From Silene noctiflora (Eukaryota; Streptophyta; Magnoliopsida; Caryophyllales; Caryophyllaceae): a stretch of 20,061 nucleotides of DNA. Shown here in pieces: positions 1-11,600 of this stretch. The DNA is taken from NCBI GenBank assembly GCA_009801015.1, contig VHZZ01008280.1, positions 26,015-46,075 of the forward strand. The letters are read 5' to 3'. Each line of letters begins with the position of its first letter. Position 1 is the stretch's first letter. The position numbers and the translations under genes were made by a program. The notes under the pieces are model-generated. The model did no database searches, had not been told where the DNA came from, and was given only the letters and a program-made list of their open reading frames with translations.

Positions 1-1257
1 TTATTATATTACAATATCTTTTAATTATGGTAAAAAAATTCCGAAATTTTTTCCCTCAAATTCTTTCCAAATTTCCTATCAACAGTGAAATAATTCCCTT
101 CCACCTTTTTTAACTTCATTGTTTACAAAAATTGAATTGCCACGTGTTAGAATTCTATTAGTGGTGTATGGAAGATTCCATACACTAAGTGTAACCGTAT
201 CATCTTCCATGCACCAACACCCAAAAACAAAACCAGAAGTACCTTCCCACCACTAACACTTTCATCCCCTCACACCTCTACCACCCTCCCCGCCACCTAT
301 TTCCAATCAATCACTAACCTGTCAAGTGTTAATACCCTCGCAGCTCACTACTAATNTGTCAATGATGAAAAAGAGGTATGGAGTTTTTTATTTTACAATT
401 GACAATTAAATTTGTATCATAATTCATAATGTTTAATTAAATAGTGCAATTTACCTTGATACATCAACATCTACTATATATGTACAACAACTTAGCTTAN
501 TTGAGATAATATATTAAGATTTTNGATTATTCTAACCAAGATACATAGATTATTATACTTTATATACACCAATTTTGCAGCTAAGTAATGTGTCAACATC
601 TTTCACAAAATTAAANAANTTTNATTTAAGTGTTAGCTTACACAATATGCCTCAAACGCACCCGTGATTTTCACGGTGAAAAAAAACTAGTTTATCTTAA
701 TTAAATAGCATTCCTTATCTTAATTTTAATACAACCAATTAAAAAACCTTAGTAGTTTACAAAAGCAGTAGCCAATGATATCGCTCGAAAAGTTCCTCTT
801 TTGATTAAATAAGACAAATATTTAACACCTAAATTAACAAACTACTAACTTAAGATATGTTTCATAGGATGGAACTTGATCACCATAATTACCTATCAAA
901 TCATGTAGTTCAACACTAACTCCTTCCATATCTTTGCTCAACATTAGATCTATAATTAAATCAAAAACACTCGGAGAAAACATAAAACTTGTTTAAGTAA
1001 GAGGGCCGGCCGATGGGGACATTAACGCCTATTACCTATCAAATCAGTAGACGTACGTTTGAAACACACCAAACCTGTAAACTCAAATTCATAGTTTAAG
1101 GCACTCCCATAAAATTAAGAATCCAGTCAACTCAAATACACAGTTTTCGATCTTATTAACCAAATATCCATGCTTCAGTAACAGTCTATATTCGAAAAGT
1201 AAAGAAGCCTACTGGTCTTGCCCACTCATTTTTCTCCTCCTGAAGGTTGGGGCAAAT
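1..1257. other. AT-rich intergenic sequence and SOD 3'-UTR
   Basis: No coding region is visible here. The sequence is AT-rich and includes several isolated N bases between about 355 and 625. The segment next to 1257 should be the 3'-UTR of the superoxide dismutase gene, read on the minus strand. A near-consensus poly(A) signal, AATAAG on the minus strand at 1152-1157, lies about 100 bases past the stop codon; this is only suggestive. A candidate Helitron end is listed separately. Confidence 0.5.
660..690 (+). mobile_element. Candidate Helitron 3' terminus
   Basis: A short GC-rich hairpin (CCGTG at 662-666 pairing with CACGG at 672-676, extendable with one bulged base) is followed about ten bases later by CTAG and then T. 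Hairpin plus CTRR, with insertion before a T, is the known layout of a Helitron 3' end. The 5' end, expected to begin with TC, would lie to the left, possibly outside the window, and was not found. The short motif could occur by chance in AT-rich DNA. Confidence 0.35.
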
Positions 1258-3416
1258 TTAGCCTTGAAGACCGATAATACCTGCACAGATGAGAACACGT
1301 TAATGATGCCCATGAGAAACGGTCAAGGAGATTCACAATGACAGGGCGTAAGAAAAACAGAACCAGATTAAGAGCAGCTTACCGCAAGCAATTCTTCCAC
1401 CAGCATTACCGGTGGACTTGCTGAGCTCATGGCCCCCTGTAATATATATACAAAACAAAGGCATTTAGGATTCACATGTAAACAAGATAATTAATAGTAT
1501 GATGTACCACTTGAGATGTTTAGTTGTACCAGCCTATTGCCCCGGCTAGTTACGTTAACAACTAAAAATGTCATGCGAACTAAGTCCCTTTTAACTGAGT
1601 TGCAGTGTGTTTTAGACTTTAGCAACGGTGATGTAAGTTTGTTTCAGCAAATTCAACGAAAAACTAAGGAAATGCTAGCACAAAGACAGCATGGATTAGA
1701 ATTTAGAACCACATTGTAACGATAGTAGTATAAAAAAAATTACCCCTTCCAAGATCATCGGGATCAGCATGGACAACAACAGCCCTTCCCACAATGGAGT
1801 GTGGTCCANAAAGAGGAATCTGAAAAATAAACACCAGCAAATATGGCAAATTAAGCACATCACTTCCTTGTGCAAAGATACACCACATAACAGACACAGA
1901 ATGTGAATGGTCGACAAAATAAAGAGAGAAGAAATTACCTGACAGTCTGATTGTGAAGGTTGCGGTACCTACGCATACATGAAAGTGTAAGAGATAATAT
2001 TATTCAAGTAATATACTGTAACCTATGTATAACGTATGTCACGTAAGTCCTAATACATTGATTTAATTATGAAACATCCATGAAGTCAATGTGAGAGATC
2101 ACAATGTGAGGACGTACAAACAATCAAGGAATAAGTATATCCTTCACATTTATCTTAAATCTTAAAACAAAGCAAGCATACATTTTACCCATACCTGTGT
2201 CCAGATATAGACCAAAAAGGGCACCCATAAATCCACAGGGTGGATGTACGGGGACAAGGAGAAACTGCACTAATACCCCCAGTTGTGGGCCCCAGTTTCA
2301 GAATTTTGCAGTACAGCTAAGAGGGTACTTTGGGTATAACGCCCACATTTCCCGTGTATTGGTTGATTAGTCCCGTGAAAATGTGCATACCCAAAAGTAA
2401 GATAACACTCATAGCACAGTGGCCAAACACTTGTAACCATACCCATGTCCAGATATAGACCAAGAAGTAAAATAACAATCATAGCACAGTGGCCAAACAC
2501 TTGTAACCAACTTCTACCAGATACGTGCAATCTTAGTACTAGGAACACAACTAGGCAAGTACACAGCCAACATACATCAGAGGGGAAGTAGAACCACAAG
2601 ACGCATTGTTTGAAGAAAAAACCCATAATATGCAAATGTCAATATAAAAATCAACATGAAATAGCATGTGTAATAACATTAAAAGCTAGAGAAAAGTTAA
2701 AAGGGGTGCCACATTTGCTTGACCTACTTAACAGACATAAGACAAGTCGACCGGAATCATCTCCTACACCTTTTGAGGTATGAATGATTGCTACCATCAC
2801 AATGAGAAAAAAAGGGAATAGCATACCATCATCCCCAGCTGTGATGTTTCCAAGGTCACCAGCATGGCGAACTTCATCTTCTGGAGCACCATGCTCTTTC
2901 CCGGCAGGGTTAAAGTGTGGTCCTGTAGAAAAAAGAAGTTGATTAGGAAATACTGAACTCAAGAACAATCTTCATTTTACAGCACAATAAAATTAGGGTA
3001 CAAAGATCTTGATCAATACCAGTAGACATGCATCCGTTTGTGGTGTCACCAAGGGCATGAACATGGAATCCATGAAGACCAGGTTTGAGACCCGAGATAT
3101 TTCCAGTCACAGTTGTTGGACCTAAAAAAAAAAGTACACAATCAGCTCAAAATAACTACTATACCCAAATGCCTCAACAGCTCCTGCCAATGACAAACTA
3201 AAAGGGTCTGATCCCTAATGTACCCAGCCATAAAGACCCCTTTGTCGACAACAATGAGATGTGTCCAACTAACCCATAATGAGAATCTACAAAACGAATA
3301 CATTGATACTGTCACCAGTCAGAAAGAAAACTGAAATTACCATCTCCTTCTTGAGTGAAGTGGACAGTTCCTTTGACACCCTCGCTGCTGTTCAAAACGA
3401 CGACAGCCTTTCCCAT
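1258..3416 (-). CDS. CSD1: Cytosolic Cu/Zn superoxide dismutase (CSD1-like)
   Basis: The enzyme dismutates superoxide to hydrogen peroxide and oxygen in the cytosol. Coding exons in transcript order are 3416-3341, 3121-3020, 2922-2827, 1968-1939, 1819-1744, 1436-1383 and 1280-1258 (TAA). All have GT-AG borders and matching phases. The spliced product is the usual 152 residues of plant cytosolic Cu/Zn SOD if two missing bases in exon 4 are allowed for. It begins [13 protein letters not shown] and ends IACGIIGLQG. The metal ligands are all visible: His45, 47, 62, 70, 79, Asp82 and His119, with disulfide Cys56 and Cys145 and active-site Arg142. There is no transit peptide, so this is the cytosolic rather than plastid form. 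As written, exon 4 is 30 nt instead of 32, losing the codon between FTI and DCQ, which shifts the frame before His119. Residue 106 contains an N (codon TNT). The gene is either intact with sequence errors or recently broken. Confidence 0.93.
1939..1968 (-). other. CSD1: SOD coding exon 4 with 2-base deficit
   Basis: On the minus strand the exon runs from GT ACC GCA ACC TTC ACA ATC into AGACTGTCAG and then a good GTAATT donor. The next exon opens with ATT CCT CTT (Ile-Pro-Leu), so the frame needs GAC TGT CAG (Asp-Cys-Gln) at the end of this one. Between ATC and GAC only one base is present where a full codon is expected. No alternative GT or AG nearby restores the frame. Confidence 0.85.
2395..2509. 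repeat. Tandem 70-bp-period duplication in SOD intron
   Basis: Two near-identical 45-base copies lie at 2395-2439 and 2465-2509, sharing the core CATAGCACAGTGGCCAAACA and differing at about two positions. The linking sequence (GTCCAGATATAGACCA, 2447-2462) recurs at 2199-2214. This looks like an old local duplication inside the 858-base intron between coding exons 3 and 4. No coding potential or transposon ends were seen. Confidence 0.8.
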
Positions 3417-3756
3417 TTTATGTGTATTCTGGAAAAAGGACACTAGTCAGTTCACTGGCATCACCAAATTACACAGGAATAGTGAACCCCTTCCATAAAA
3501 AAATATAAAAAAATACATAAAACACAACACATGGAATTAGGACACTCACATCCCCTCCACAATACATTTCAAATTCCTCAAGCTATCATGATTTTAAAAG
3601 AAAACGCACTTTGCGAGTTTGCGCTAATCATAAATACAATACTAGCGGTTACATTTATGTTACTTTGACACCTCATAAAAATCGAGTGTTATGCGGCAGC
3701 CATGACTTCGGTTAGCACTTCATTCTAGGCAAAGAACACTGACACTTTCTTTTTTA

Positions 3757-3971
3757 CTCCCTCCGTCCCAGTCATTTGTTTACCTTTGGTTTTGACACAA
3801 TTATTAAGGAGATGGGAGGGGACCACTTGTGGTGTTATTGAATGACAAGCGGATTATAATGGGTATGGATGATCAAATCATACATAAAAAACACTCCTAA
3901 TATAGAAAGGTAAACAAATAAACGAGACATCCCAAAATGGAAAAGGTAAACAAATGACCGGGACTGAGGAG
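3757..3971. mobile_element. Stowaway-like MITE in SOD leader intron
   Basis: A 215-bp element begins CTCCCTCCGTCCCAGTCATT and ends with an imperfect inverted copy (GACCGGGACTGAGGAG). It is flanked on both sides by TA (3755-3756 and 3972-3973). The CTCCCTCCGT terminus and TA duplication are the hallmarks of Stowaway MITEs, non-autonomous Tc1/mariner relatives. A second inverted motif (TTTGTTTACC and GGTAAACAAA) lies just inside the ends. It has no coding capacity. Confidence 0.92.
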
Positions 3972-4564
3972 TACAAATAGCGATTGCTGACACAAGCAGG
4001 CTAGCAGCATCGGAGTAACATAGCTTTACATTATACTTAAAACTCTCCAAAATAATCACTCTTTGTTGTTTAAAAGTCGCAAAAATGTTCCGTTTGCAGG
4101 CATGATTATCATCATCCGGTAATGAAATATCAATTTACACAACATAGAATTTCAAAATGAATTAATCGTGTAGAAAACACGCGAATATCTCAATCTCAGT
4201 CGTATAGATAATCTTATCGGGAGACCTCTCTTTCCTTTCTGTTAGATGCTAGTGTTTGGCTCATGTTATCTTAATCCGTGACGAGACGATCTCTCAGAAG
4301 ACTTACTCCAAACAATTAATACGACGAATCATATAGAACAACACACAAATCAAGAAATCAAACAACATAAAAAAATACACTGATCGAACAGCTAATCGTA
4401 ACCCCTAGATAATCAATTCAATCAGAAATGAAAAATCAGCAAAATAAAAATAAAAAACAAGACGAATCAATGCTAGTAAGATGAAAGAATCTGGAGAAAT
4501 TAAGCGCATAAACCCTAATTAAAAAGAAAAATACGAATCGGAAGCGAAAGAGGGATGATCGTAC

Positions 4565-4579
4565 CTCAGGATACCCCTA
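4565..4579 (-). promoter_or_regulatory. miR398 target site, 5' part (continues at 3428-3423)
   Basis: After splicing of the leader intron, TAGGGGTATCCTGAG (4579-4565) is joined to AATACA (3428-3423). Compared with plant miR398 from general knowledge, all 21 positions pair except two mismatches opposite miRNA bases 13 and 14 and two G:U wobbles (bases 4 and 21). Bases 10 and 11, which flank the cleavage point, are paired. CSD1 mRNAs carry a known miR398 site in the 5'-UTR, through which copper status and stress control transcript level, so location and pairing agree. Confidence 0.85.
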
Positions 4580-4622
4580 AAAGTCTAGAGAGAGAAGTGA
4601 TAGTGAGAGAGGGAGAGTGTAG

Positions 4623-5614
4623 GTAGTTGGTTTGCACTTTGCAAGGTGATGATGAGAAAATGGTGGTTGTTGACGGGTGAGCTCTTTTTAAGTGTGTGGC
4701 TTGGTCGTTGGTTGTTTATTTTCACCTACCACCCGTTTATGGAGTCGGGTTGGATTGAATCGGATCGGATTGGATGTGAATTAATAGGAACAAGAAGCTT
4801 TGTGCATCCAAGTTCCAACTTGTCTAAGGTCTAATGAGACCGGGGACGGTGGAATGAGATACAAGTTTTTTTTACTCTCGGAATTACATTAACCTGATTT
4901 TTGAATAATAGAATCGGAATTGATTGGCAATTGTATTGTACCCAATCTGAATTGACCCGAATATTTCGACTCGACTCAGATAAATTGGATATGATTAATT
5001 ACAAAAAACAAAAAATTTTAAAGTGAATGATTTAATAATAGTACAGCCGAAAAGTGGCACACAAAGAATGACTCGACTCAAACCCGATTTGAGCGTCATT
5101 TCCCAGGTCTGCATGGAATTCAACTCTATCTACATCACCTAATGGAATTCATTAAACTTGCGCACAAGAGATACGACTGATGTAAGTACGTCATTGAAAA
5201 AAAAAAGTGCATCCGAAAAACAGCGTTTGTTTGAAGCTACCCCGTATTAGTTTCGTACAAATGTAATCTAAACGTGGAGCTGTTGATGATCTCATTCGAC
5301 AAGTCTTGCAAGCTGAGCATAATTGATCTCATTCGCACAATATTCAAGTATTCTCTTCTTTCTCATATGCAGTTGTGCAGGTTAAAAGCTTTGTACCACG
5401 AATTAACCGAATTATAACAAGTGCACTACTATTCTGTTCTTACTTCTTACATATACTAAAAGTCGAAGCTATTTGTATAGTTGTATTGAGCATCAATAAG
5501 TATTGTTAGTTGTATTTGGGTGAGGAGTTGACTCTAACAAGGCTATCTGGGTTCACATAACATTTGATAATGTTGAAACTTAGGACCATCACTTAGAAAA
5601 GCATGTCCCAAAAC
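4623..5614. other. Intergenic: SCD2-like 3'-UTR and SOD promoter
   Basis: The right part (about 5400-5614) should be the 3'-UTR of the upstream SCD2-like gene and the left part the promoter of SOD, both on the minus strand. A run rich in GGTTGGAT/CGGATCGGAT motifs lies at 4745-4775. A short open frame at 4646-4834 has no recognisable product and overlaps the likely promoter. No RNA gene or clear transposon was recognised. Confidence 0.5.
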
Positions 5615-8600
5615 TCAAAAGTCTGTTTGTCTTCTACTTTGAGTGTCATGTTCAGTCCATCGCCGGGTTTCTTCCCATAACTGCGTTTCTAATCCCAACT
5701 TCCTGAGCTCCAGTAGGCCTCGCTCAACTGCACATCAGTGACAAATTCAAGCACAAAATTGGTTTGCATATTATTAAGGGAAAATTCCTCAAGGAGAAGC
5801 ATAAAGTAACTCCAAAAATGATCGGGTATGTTATTCAGGTTCAAGCACAGGTACACATCCAAGAGTTTAGGCTTGTTAATAGTTCAAATGTTGAGACACC
5901 ACTATTCTGTCCCAACAATGCTGTGGTGCGAAAGCATCGGAGGGAGGGAGGGAGTGGGGTGAACCAGATTAGATACTGTGGTAGTCCATGCCCTAAATGA
6001 TGAGTGTATTCACAATTTCACCCTCAGTCTAAATGAGGATAACAGTATGGGGGAACATTTTCAAAACAAAATGTTTAGCTAAAAGAATGAAACTTTTAGA
6101 ATTATTTAAGCAAAGTAGAGAGAGAACTGAAGCATGATGCTTAAAATCTTCGGGAAAAAAAAAATCATATTATATGATTCGTATAATAGTCTTTTCCTCT
6201 ACGTTGCCTCCCTTTTCTCACCGCTTGGAAAAGTGACTGAGCCCCATAAGTAACAAAGATGACAATTGATAAGCAATATTAAGGGACAGTTGGGATTGTG
6301 TTGAGTAAGACGTGTAAGAGGGCAATAAAAAGATACCGTCAACAGCATCATGAGAGGTAGTTGCTCGTGCACTATGACTGATCCAAAAGCGCAGGCGCTC
6401 TTCTGCAATGTCTTGTTCAACACCATGGTTTCTAGCTCGTCTCCAGAAATAAATAAGCCAAGCCTGACAGCATACAAACAAGAAATGATCAGATCACTCA
6501 TTTCTCAACAGTTTTTCAGAAAACACGGCATTTACAGGTTATAAATCTTAGGTTCGTGGATAAATCAGAGGTTTATTGGGAATCGTCCTTTGAAAACAAG
6601 GGTGACCCCTATTACACATTCAGTTATCGGAAGATGTTACATCCTGTCTTAAACAAGCATCACCCAAAAGTCGAAGCAGCACATGAAGTGACTATAATAA
6701 ATCAGGAGTCAATAGATCTTGTATATTTGATTTTTTTTTTTTTTGAAGAAAACTGTATACTTGATATCTAAGCGTACTAACTGAAAACGTCAGATGTCTA
6801 ATACTAGAAATACATCTACCAAGAGAAGGATAACCATCCACAAAAAAAAACACTTTTGAGATTAGTCGTCGAAATTTGATGCTTAAAATGTTTTAAGAAA
6901 AATTAGAAACATTGGCAACGCAAAAGAAAAAAAAAAACTGTTTATATCCTTGTTAATGCCAAAAAAAAATGCCTTTCATCAACAAGCTGTTATATGGCAT
7001 ATACTAACCTAATAACAGTATAATCAAGGATTCAAGGCCATGCCTTTGGCTGGCGCCTGACAGTGCGGAAGTGACCGCGGTGTTGTAATATTCTACACTA
7101 ATTTTTCCAGATTTGCTAATAAGCTATAAACAAAGTAGCACAGGGGACATGACAGAGTCAAAAGCCAAACAGTTGAAACAAAATGCAAAACAGCCTGGAA
7201 AAAGGCAGCCTGTGAAATTTGTGGTAAAAGAATTGTCCTACCTGCTTAAACTGTACATCTTCAGCCTCCTCTTGGCTCAGTTCTGAAAATGCAAAATTTT
7301 GTTACTTTAAAAAGTTGGATATGAAGACTGAAGAAGCAACTTCACAATTTCAACCATGCGTCACAGTAGCCTGTTTTGTCAACGAGGCTAACACGGACGC
7401 ATTTAAACTACAGAATTGGTTGTCTATTAAAAACTCATGATAACACTTTGCAACAATCATGCCGTGTATGGAATGCAATCCGCAAATCTACAGCTACTGG
7501 CCTACTGCCAACCAATTTCCTTTTCTAAAGAAAATCCCTAAATAGGTAACAAAATTGATTAAGCCAGATGAGAACCGAAGAAAGAAACAAAGATCCACAA
7601 CCATACACTCCAACAAATCAGCATTGGGCGGTTGATTCTTGAGACCAATCTAAGATAATAAAATAAAATAAAATAAACACCATAAAAGGCAGTAACACAC
7701 TAGACAAGGAAAACCGTCAACAAAACACACCCGAAGATATCGAACATAAATTATGCGCGCAATTTACTCCAGTCTACATAACACCATAAAAGTAAGAAAC
7801 ATTTTAAATACGTAGAAGCAAGGGGCACAAGGTTCCTGAAGTCCTGAACTACAAAGGTTGACTTGAAATTACAAAGTTTGCATCCCACATATGAACCTAA
7901 ACAACTTCATAAGCTCATTATGGAACCATTGGAACTCATTATAAAAACATAATGTTGGTTTGAAAAAATCATACTATCACACTAACGAATTTTCCTTTTC
8001 AGTTCTTGATAAACATTGCGACCATAGTCATGATACTGAAATAGCTATGCAAACTATTCATGATGCATCCTCTGGGACTCACATGTTTCTCATCTGGGCT
8101 ATAAATTTTCATGGCTAAAGGGAAACAGTTGGTCTTGCTTCAGACGGGACATTTTGGTCTGAATCAATAAGACGGGATTTGGTGACCATTTTACAGCCAA
8201 ATGTGACCACTATTGAAAAACAAGTTACCATAAGTTGTAACACTGACTGTACCATTATAGTTACATTTAACCATAAAATGGTCAGATATGCCCGTCTGAA
8301 GCTTTAGACGAAAAGTGGCCATCTGAAACAAGAATTTGTGAAAGGGAAAATGCTGAGAAAGACCTAGCTAGTGTACTTTATAAACAGTGACTTGCTATCA
8401 CATAATATGAGAAAGAAGTGACTAGGGGTTCTAGGAGGAAATGGAGCTTACCAAAAGACTCTACATATTTTTGACTAGGAGATCGCAAGTCCTCTGCAAA
8501 AGGTTCGAAAAGTAATTAATGAAAAAGATCAGAAATATGATACAATGAAACATCCTACAAGGGACACATTTAAGGAAAATTGCCAATTGATTAACCCAAC

Positions 8601-11600
8601 ATGTACGGGGTAAAACAATATAATTACTGAAGAATTTCAGAAATATGTCACATGAGAAATTCATATATATCAAATAACATTCAATCTATTGAGAACTCCA
8701 CTTGTATTTGTAAGGGTGGGGGTGTATGTATTCCTATCAGTCATGTAAATTTCATAAAAGAATACACCATAAGAAGTTAGCCAGCAGTGAGTCAGCAGTA
8801 GGTCATGAAGTTTGATTTTAATGTTATCTTTATACTACTTAGATAACATTCGAATCAAAAGAATTGAAAGCAAATTTTCAGCATAAAAGAAAAATCAATC
8901 ACTTTATTTATCCCAGAGTATCTGCTTGCAGCACATGCCCAAATACATCTGCAGTTCAGTTATATAAGCAGCATCTGGTATCAGCAAGTCGTGACACTTT
9001 GGTTCACATTGAAAAACTTCTGTTATGCATCTTAACATCATGCTTAGAGTGATGCAATTTAAGTTGGAAGAGTATTGCCTTTAATCTAGGCCAACTTTGA
9101 GCCAAAGGAGACAGCTCCTTATTATCTACTATAGTACACAGCACATTATTAAAAATCGGAAAACAGACCATCCAAATTTTTTGTTGAAATGTATATATCC
9201 TAGATGTGCACGAACATTCATTGTTACGTGGAGAAATAAATTGTCTGTGTATGGGTGTGTTTCATGCATTTGCTAATGGTGGCAACTAGAACAAAGCATA
9301 GTTCCAAATTACATTTAGATAGGCTAGAATGTTTGCTAATTGTTAACGAAGCTTAATTAACTCTGTTCACAAACATGCTAAAAGCACGAAAGGACATGAG
9401 CACCGAATTATGAGAACCTGTCATAGAAGGTTTCAGCGCACTTCTCCGTCTTTGTTGAGCCATGGCAAGCCTAACAGCATCTTCCACCTTCAAGAGAGCA
9501 ATTTATCATTTTGATGTTAAAACTACAACTAATATTTAGGAAAATAGTAGAATTATGCACTTTTAGTAGCATTTCCCCTATAGATAGAAAGAGCGATCTA
9601 TCCTTGCGTCTTTGAGAGGCTTCAGGGACTCTTATTCTAGACAGTCTAATAATCTCAAAATCAGAATAACAGATGACAGCTTAATTCAAGGGTAGTCAAC
9701 TGTTGAAATCATACTCAGGGTATGGCATCATTTCAAATATAGAAAGACTTAGTAGCTTCCCAGGACACTCATCCCGCCATTCTGCGGTAAAGTTCACAAA
9801 ATGTATTACTACCATGTCCCCTAACTATTTACCTTCCATAACCTGAGTCAGAGTTAAAATTATACAGCTGTATAAATTGTAGCTACACAAACATAAACTA
9901 TTGTCATAATCAGAGAAATGTTCCCAAAAGTTCCATGATAAAAATCATCACACTTATTCAAATGTTTCCTACACCAACACAGGACATATTTATCAGAAAA
10001 AGAATAAATGGAAGTACAGAAGGTCTGCGAAGTTTCAGATCTTTACTCAGAAAGAACATTATATAAGTATTCAGGGCATTAATCATAAATCCTGTTTCCA
10101 GTGACAGATAATAAAAGAGGTGAAAGATAAAAAAAAAATAAAGTCTTCAGGAATCAGGATGATACTGTTTTCTGTTTTTTGAAAGATCAGGGATGAGATT
10201 GTCGACTCTCTTGTAATTGGTAGGAGCAGAGGACCAGAAATTCATAAGACATAATGGGCAAAAATGATTTATGCCGACGACGGTAACGAGGTCTGACAAT
10301 TAAATCTTTTACCGGTCAAATGTAATTACAAATATCACAATCTCGCTAATAGCCTGTTCTATTTGTTTCTACTTTGCTCTTCGAAGTTCTAATCTTCCTC
10401 AAACTTCTAACTTTTCATAATTTATATGGGTTTGTGCAGTTGTTGTTCCTTAAATTTTCCAATATTTTAAGGTGATAAACTTCCCAAAACTTTTTTACCT
10501 TAATATGAAATCATATAGGGTTAAAAAAACAAGCTTCTACAATCATTGACCCCCACCCCTGGAAAATGCAGCAAACTAAGACCAGACACAGACAATGGAA
10601 TATCACCAATTCACTATTTCGTTGAGTCTTTCAAAAGGTCCTATTTGCAATGTCCGAGATTGCTAAGTTCCGCTCCACATCAATACCTAAATGTCATCAG
10701 ATAAAATTATGGTCTAGAATACATAATGTTGGCATAAATATTCCCACTCCGAATAGTTGGTTGACAATAATAAGTGGATGGATAAGTCGAGTTTTCGCCA
10801 GAAAAGACCTCGATCATTGGTGTTGCACTTTTCCGATCAGGAATTACTCTTAAAAAGGATAGTGAATCTAGGTTGCAGCTCTACAACCCAAAAACAATGA
10901 AATTATACATGCATAAAGAGAGAACGCATAGTGAGAAAGAATACAGAAGGAAAAGAACACGGCAGCAACCTTAAGCACTGCAAGTTCCCTTAAACCTTTC
11001 TCTACTATAAGCATGCTCTCTGCACTGCCCTCTCCTGAAAAGTCACTGGTATCACGGGCCTTTTCCATATTGTCTTGATCATCATTCACTGCACATAAGA
11101 GACAGTGGATCACCATGAATGAATTATGGAAAGTACATAAAAAACAGAGATACAGAAAAAGTGCATTTGTAGAGATCAGCTGACAATTGCTATTATTTTC
11201 TAGCAACAAACGACAACAACATAGTTTGAATCCCAAAATGATAAAGGCTTATTTTCTTGCAATCAACTAAAAGATAACAGGAAAGATATAGAGTAAGGGT
11301 GTGTTTGGATTGAGGAATTTGGAGGGAAAAGAAAGGGAGGGGGAGTAGGGGATTTAAAATCTCTTGTTTGGATAGCAAATAAGGGTGGGGAAAATGGAGG
11401 AGGAGAGATTTGGAGGGATCCATTTTACCTCCTCCAAGGCAAATCAAAATCTCTCCACAAGAGGCAAGATTTGGAAGGAAATTGTATCCAAACACCCACA
11501 TCCCATTTGCCCTCTTCTTTCCTTACCTCCCTTTTCTCTTCCCTCCTTCCCCCTTCCCTCCCTTTCCCTCCACTTTTGCTTTCCAAACACACCCTAAAAG

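Larger units (their letters stand above)
3417..4622 (-). other. CSD1: SOD 5' leader with 1.1-kb leader intron
   Basis: The coding exon has a 12-base UTR piece (3417-3428) just after a TTTTTCCAG acceptor (AG at 3429-3430). Upstream, a pyrimidine-rich leader exon starts near 4620 and ends at 4565 with CCTGAG followed by donor GTAC. The leader intron is 3429-4564. No upstream ATG is present in the spliced leader. The CT-rich stretch at about 4585-4622 looks like the transcription start region; a weak TATA-like TTAAAAAG lies on the minus strand near 4684-4691. The start site is inferred, not seen. Confidence 0.65.

Noticed and set aside
1516..1719. 67-codon plus-strand open frame
   Set aside because: It lies in an SOD intron on the opposite strand and has no recognisable motif or supporting splice signals.
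2270..2968. Minus-strand open frames of 121 and 105 codons
   Set aside because: The second contains SOD exon 3 read through into introns; the first is intron sequence with a local duplication. Neither is a separate gene.
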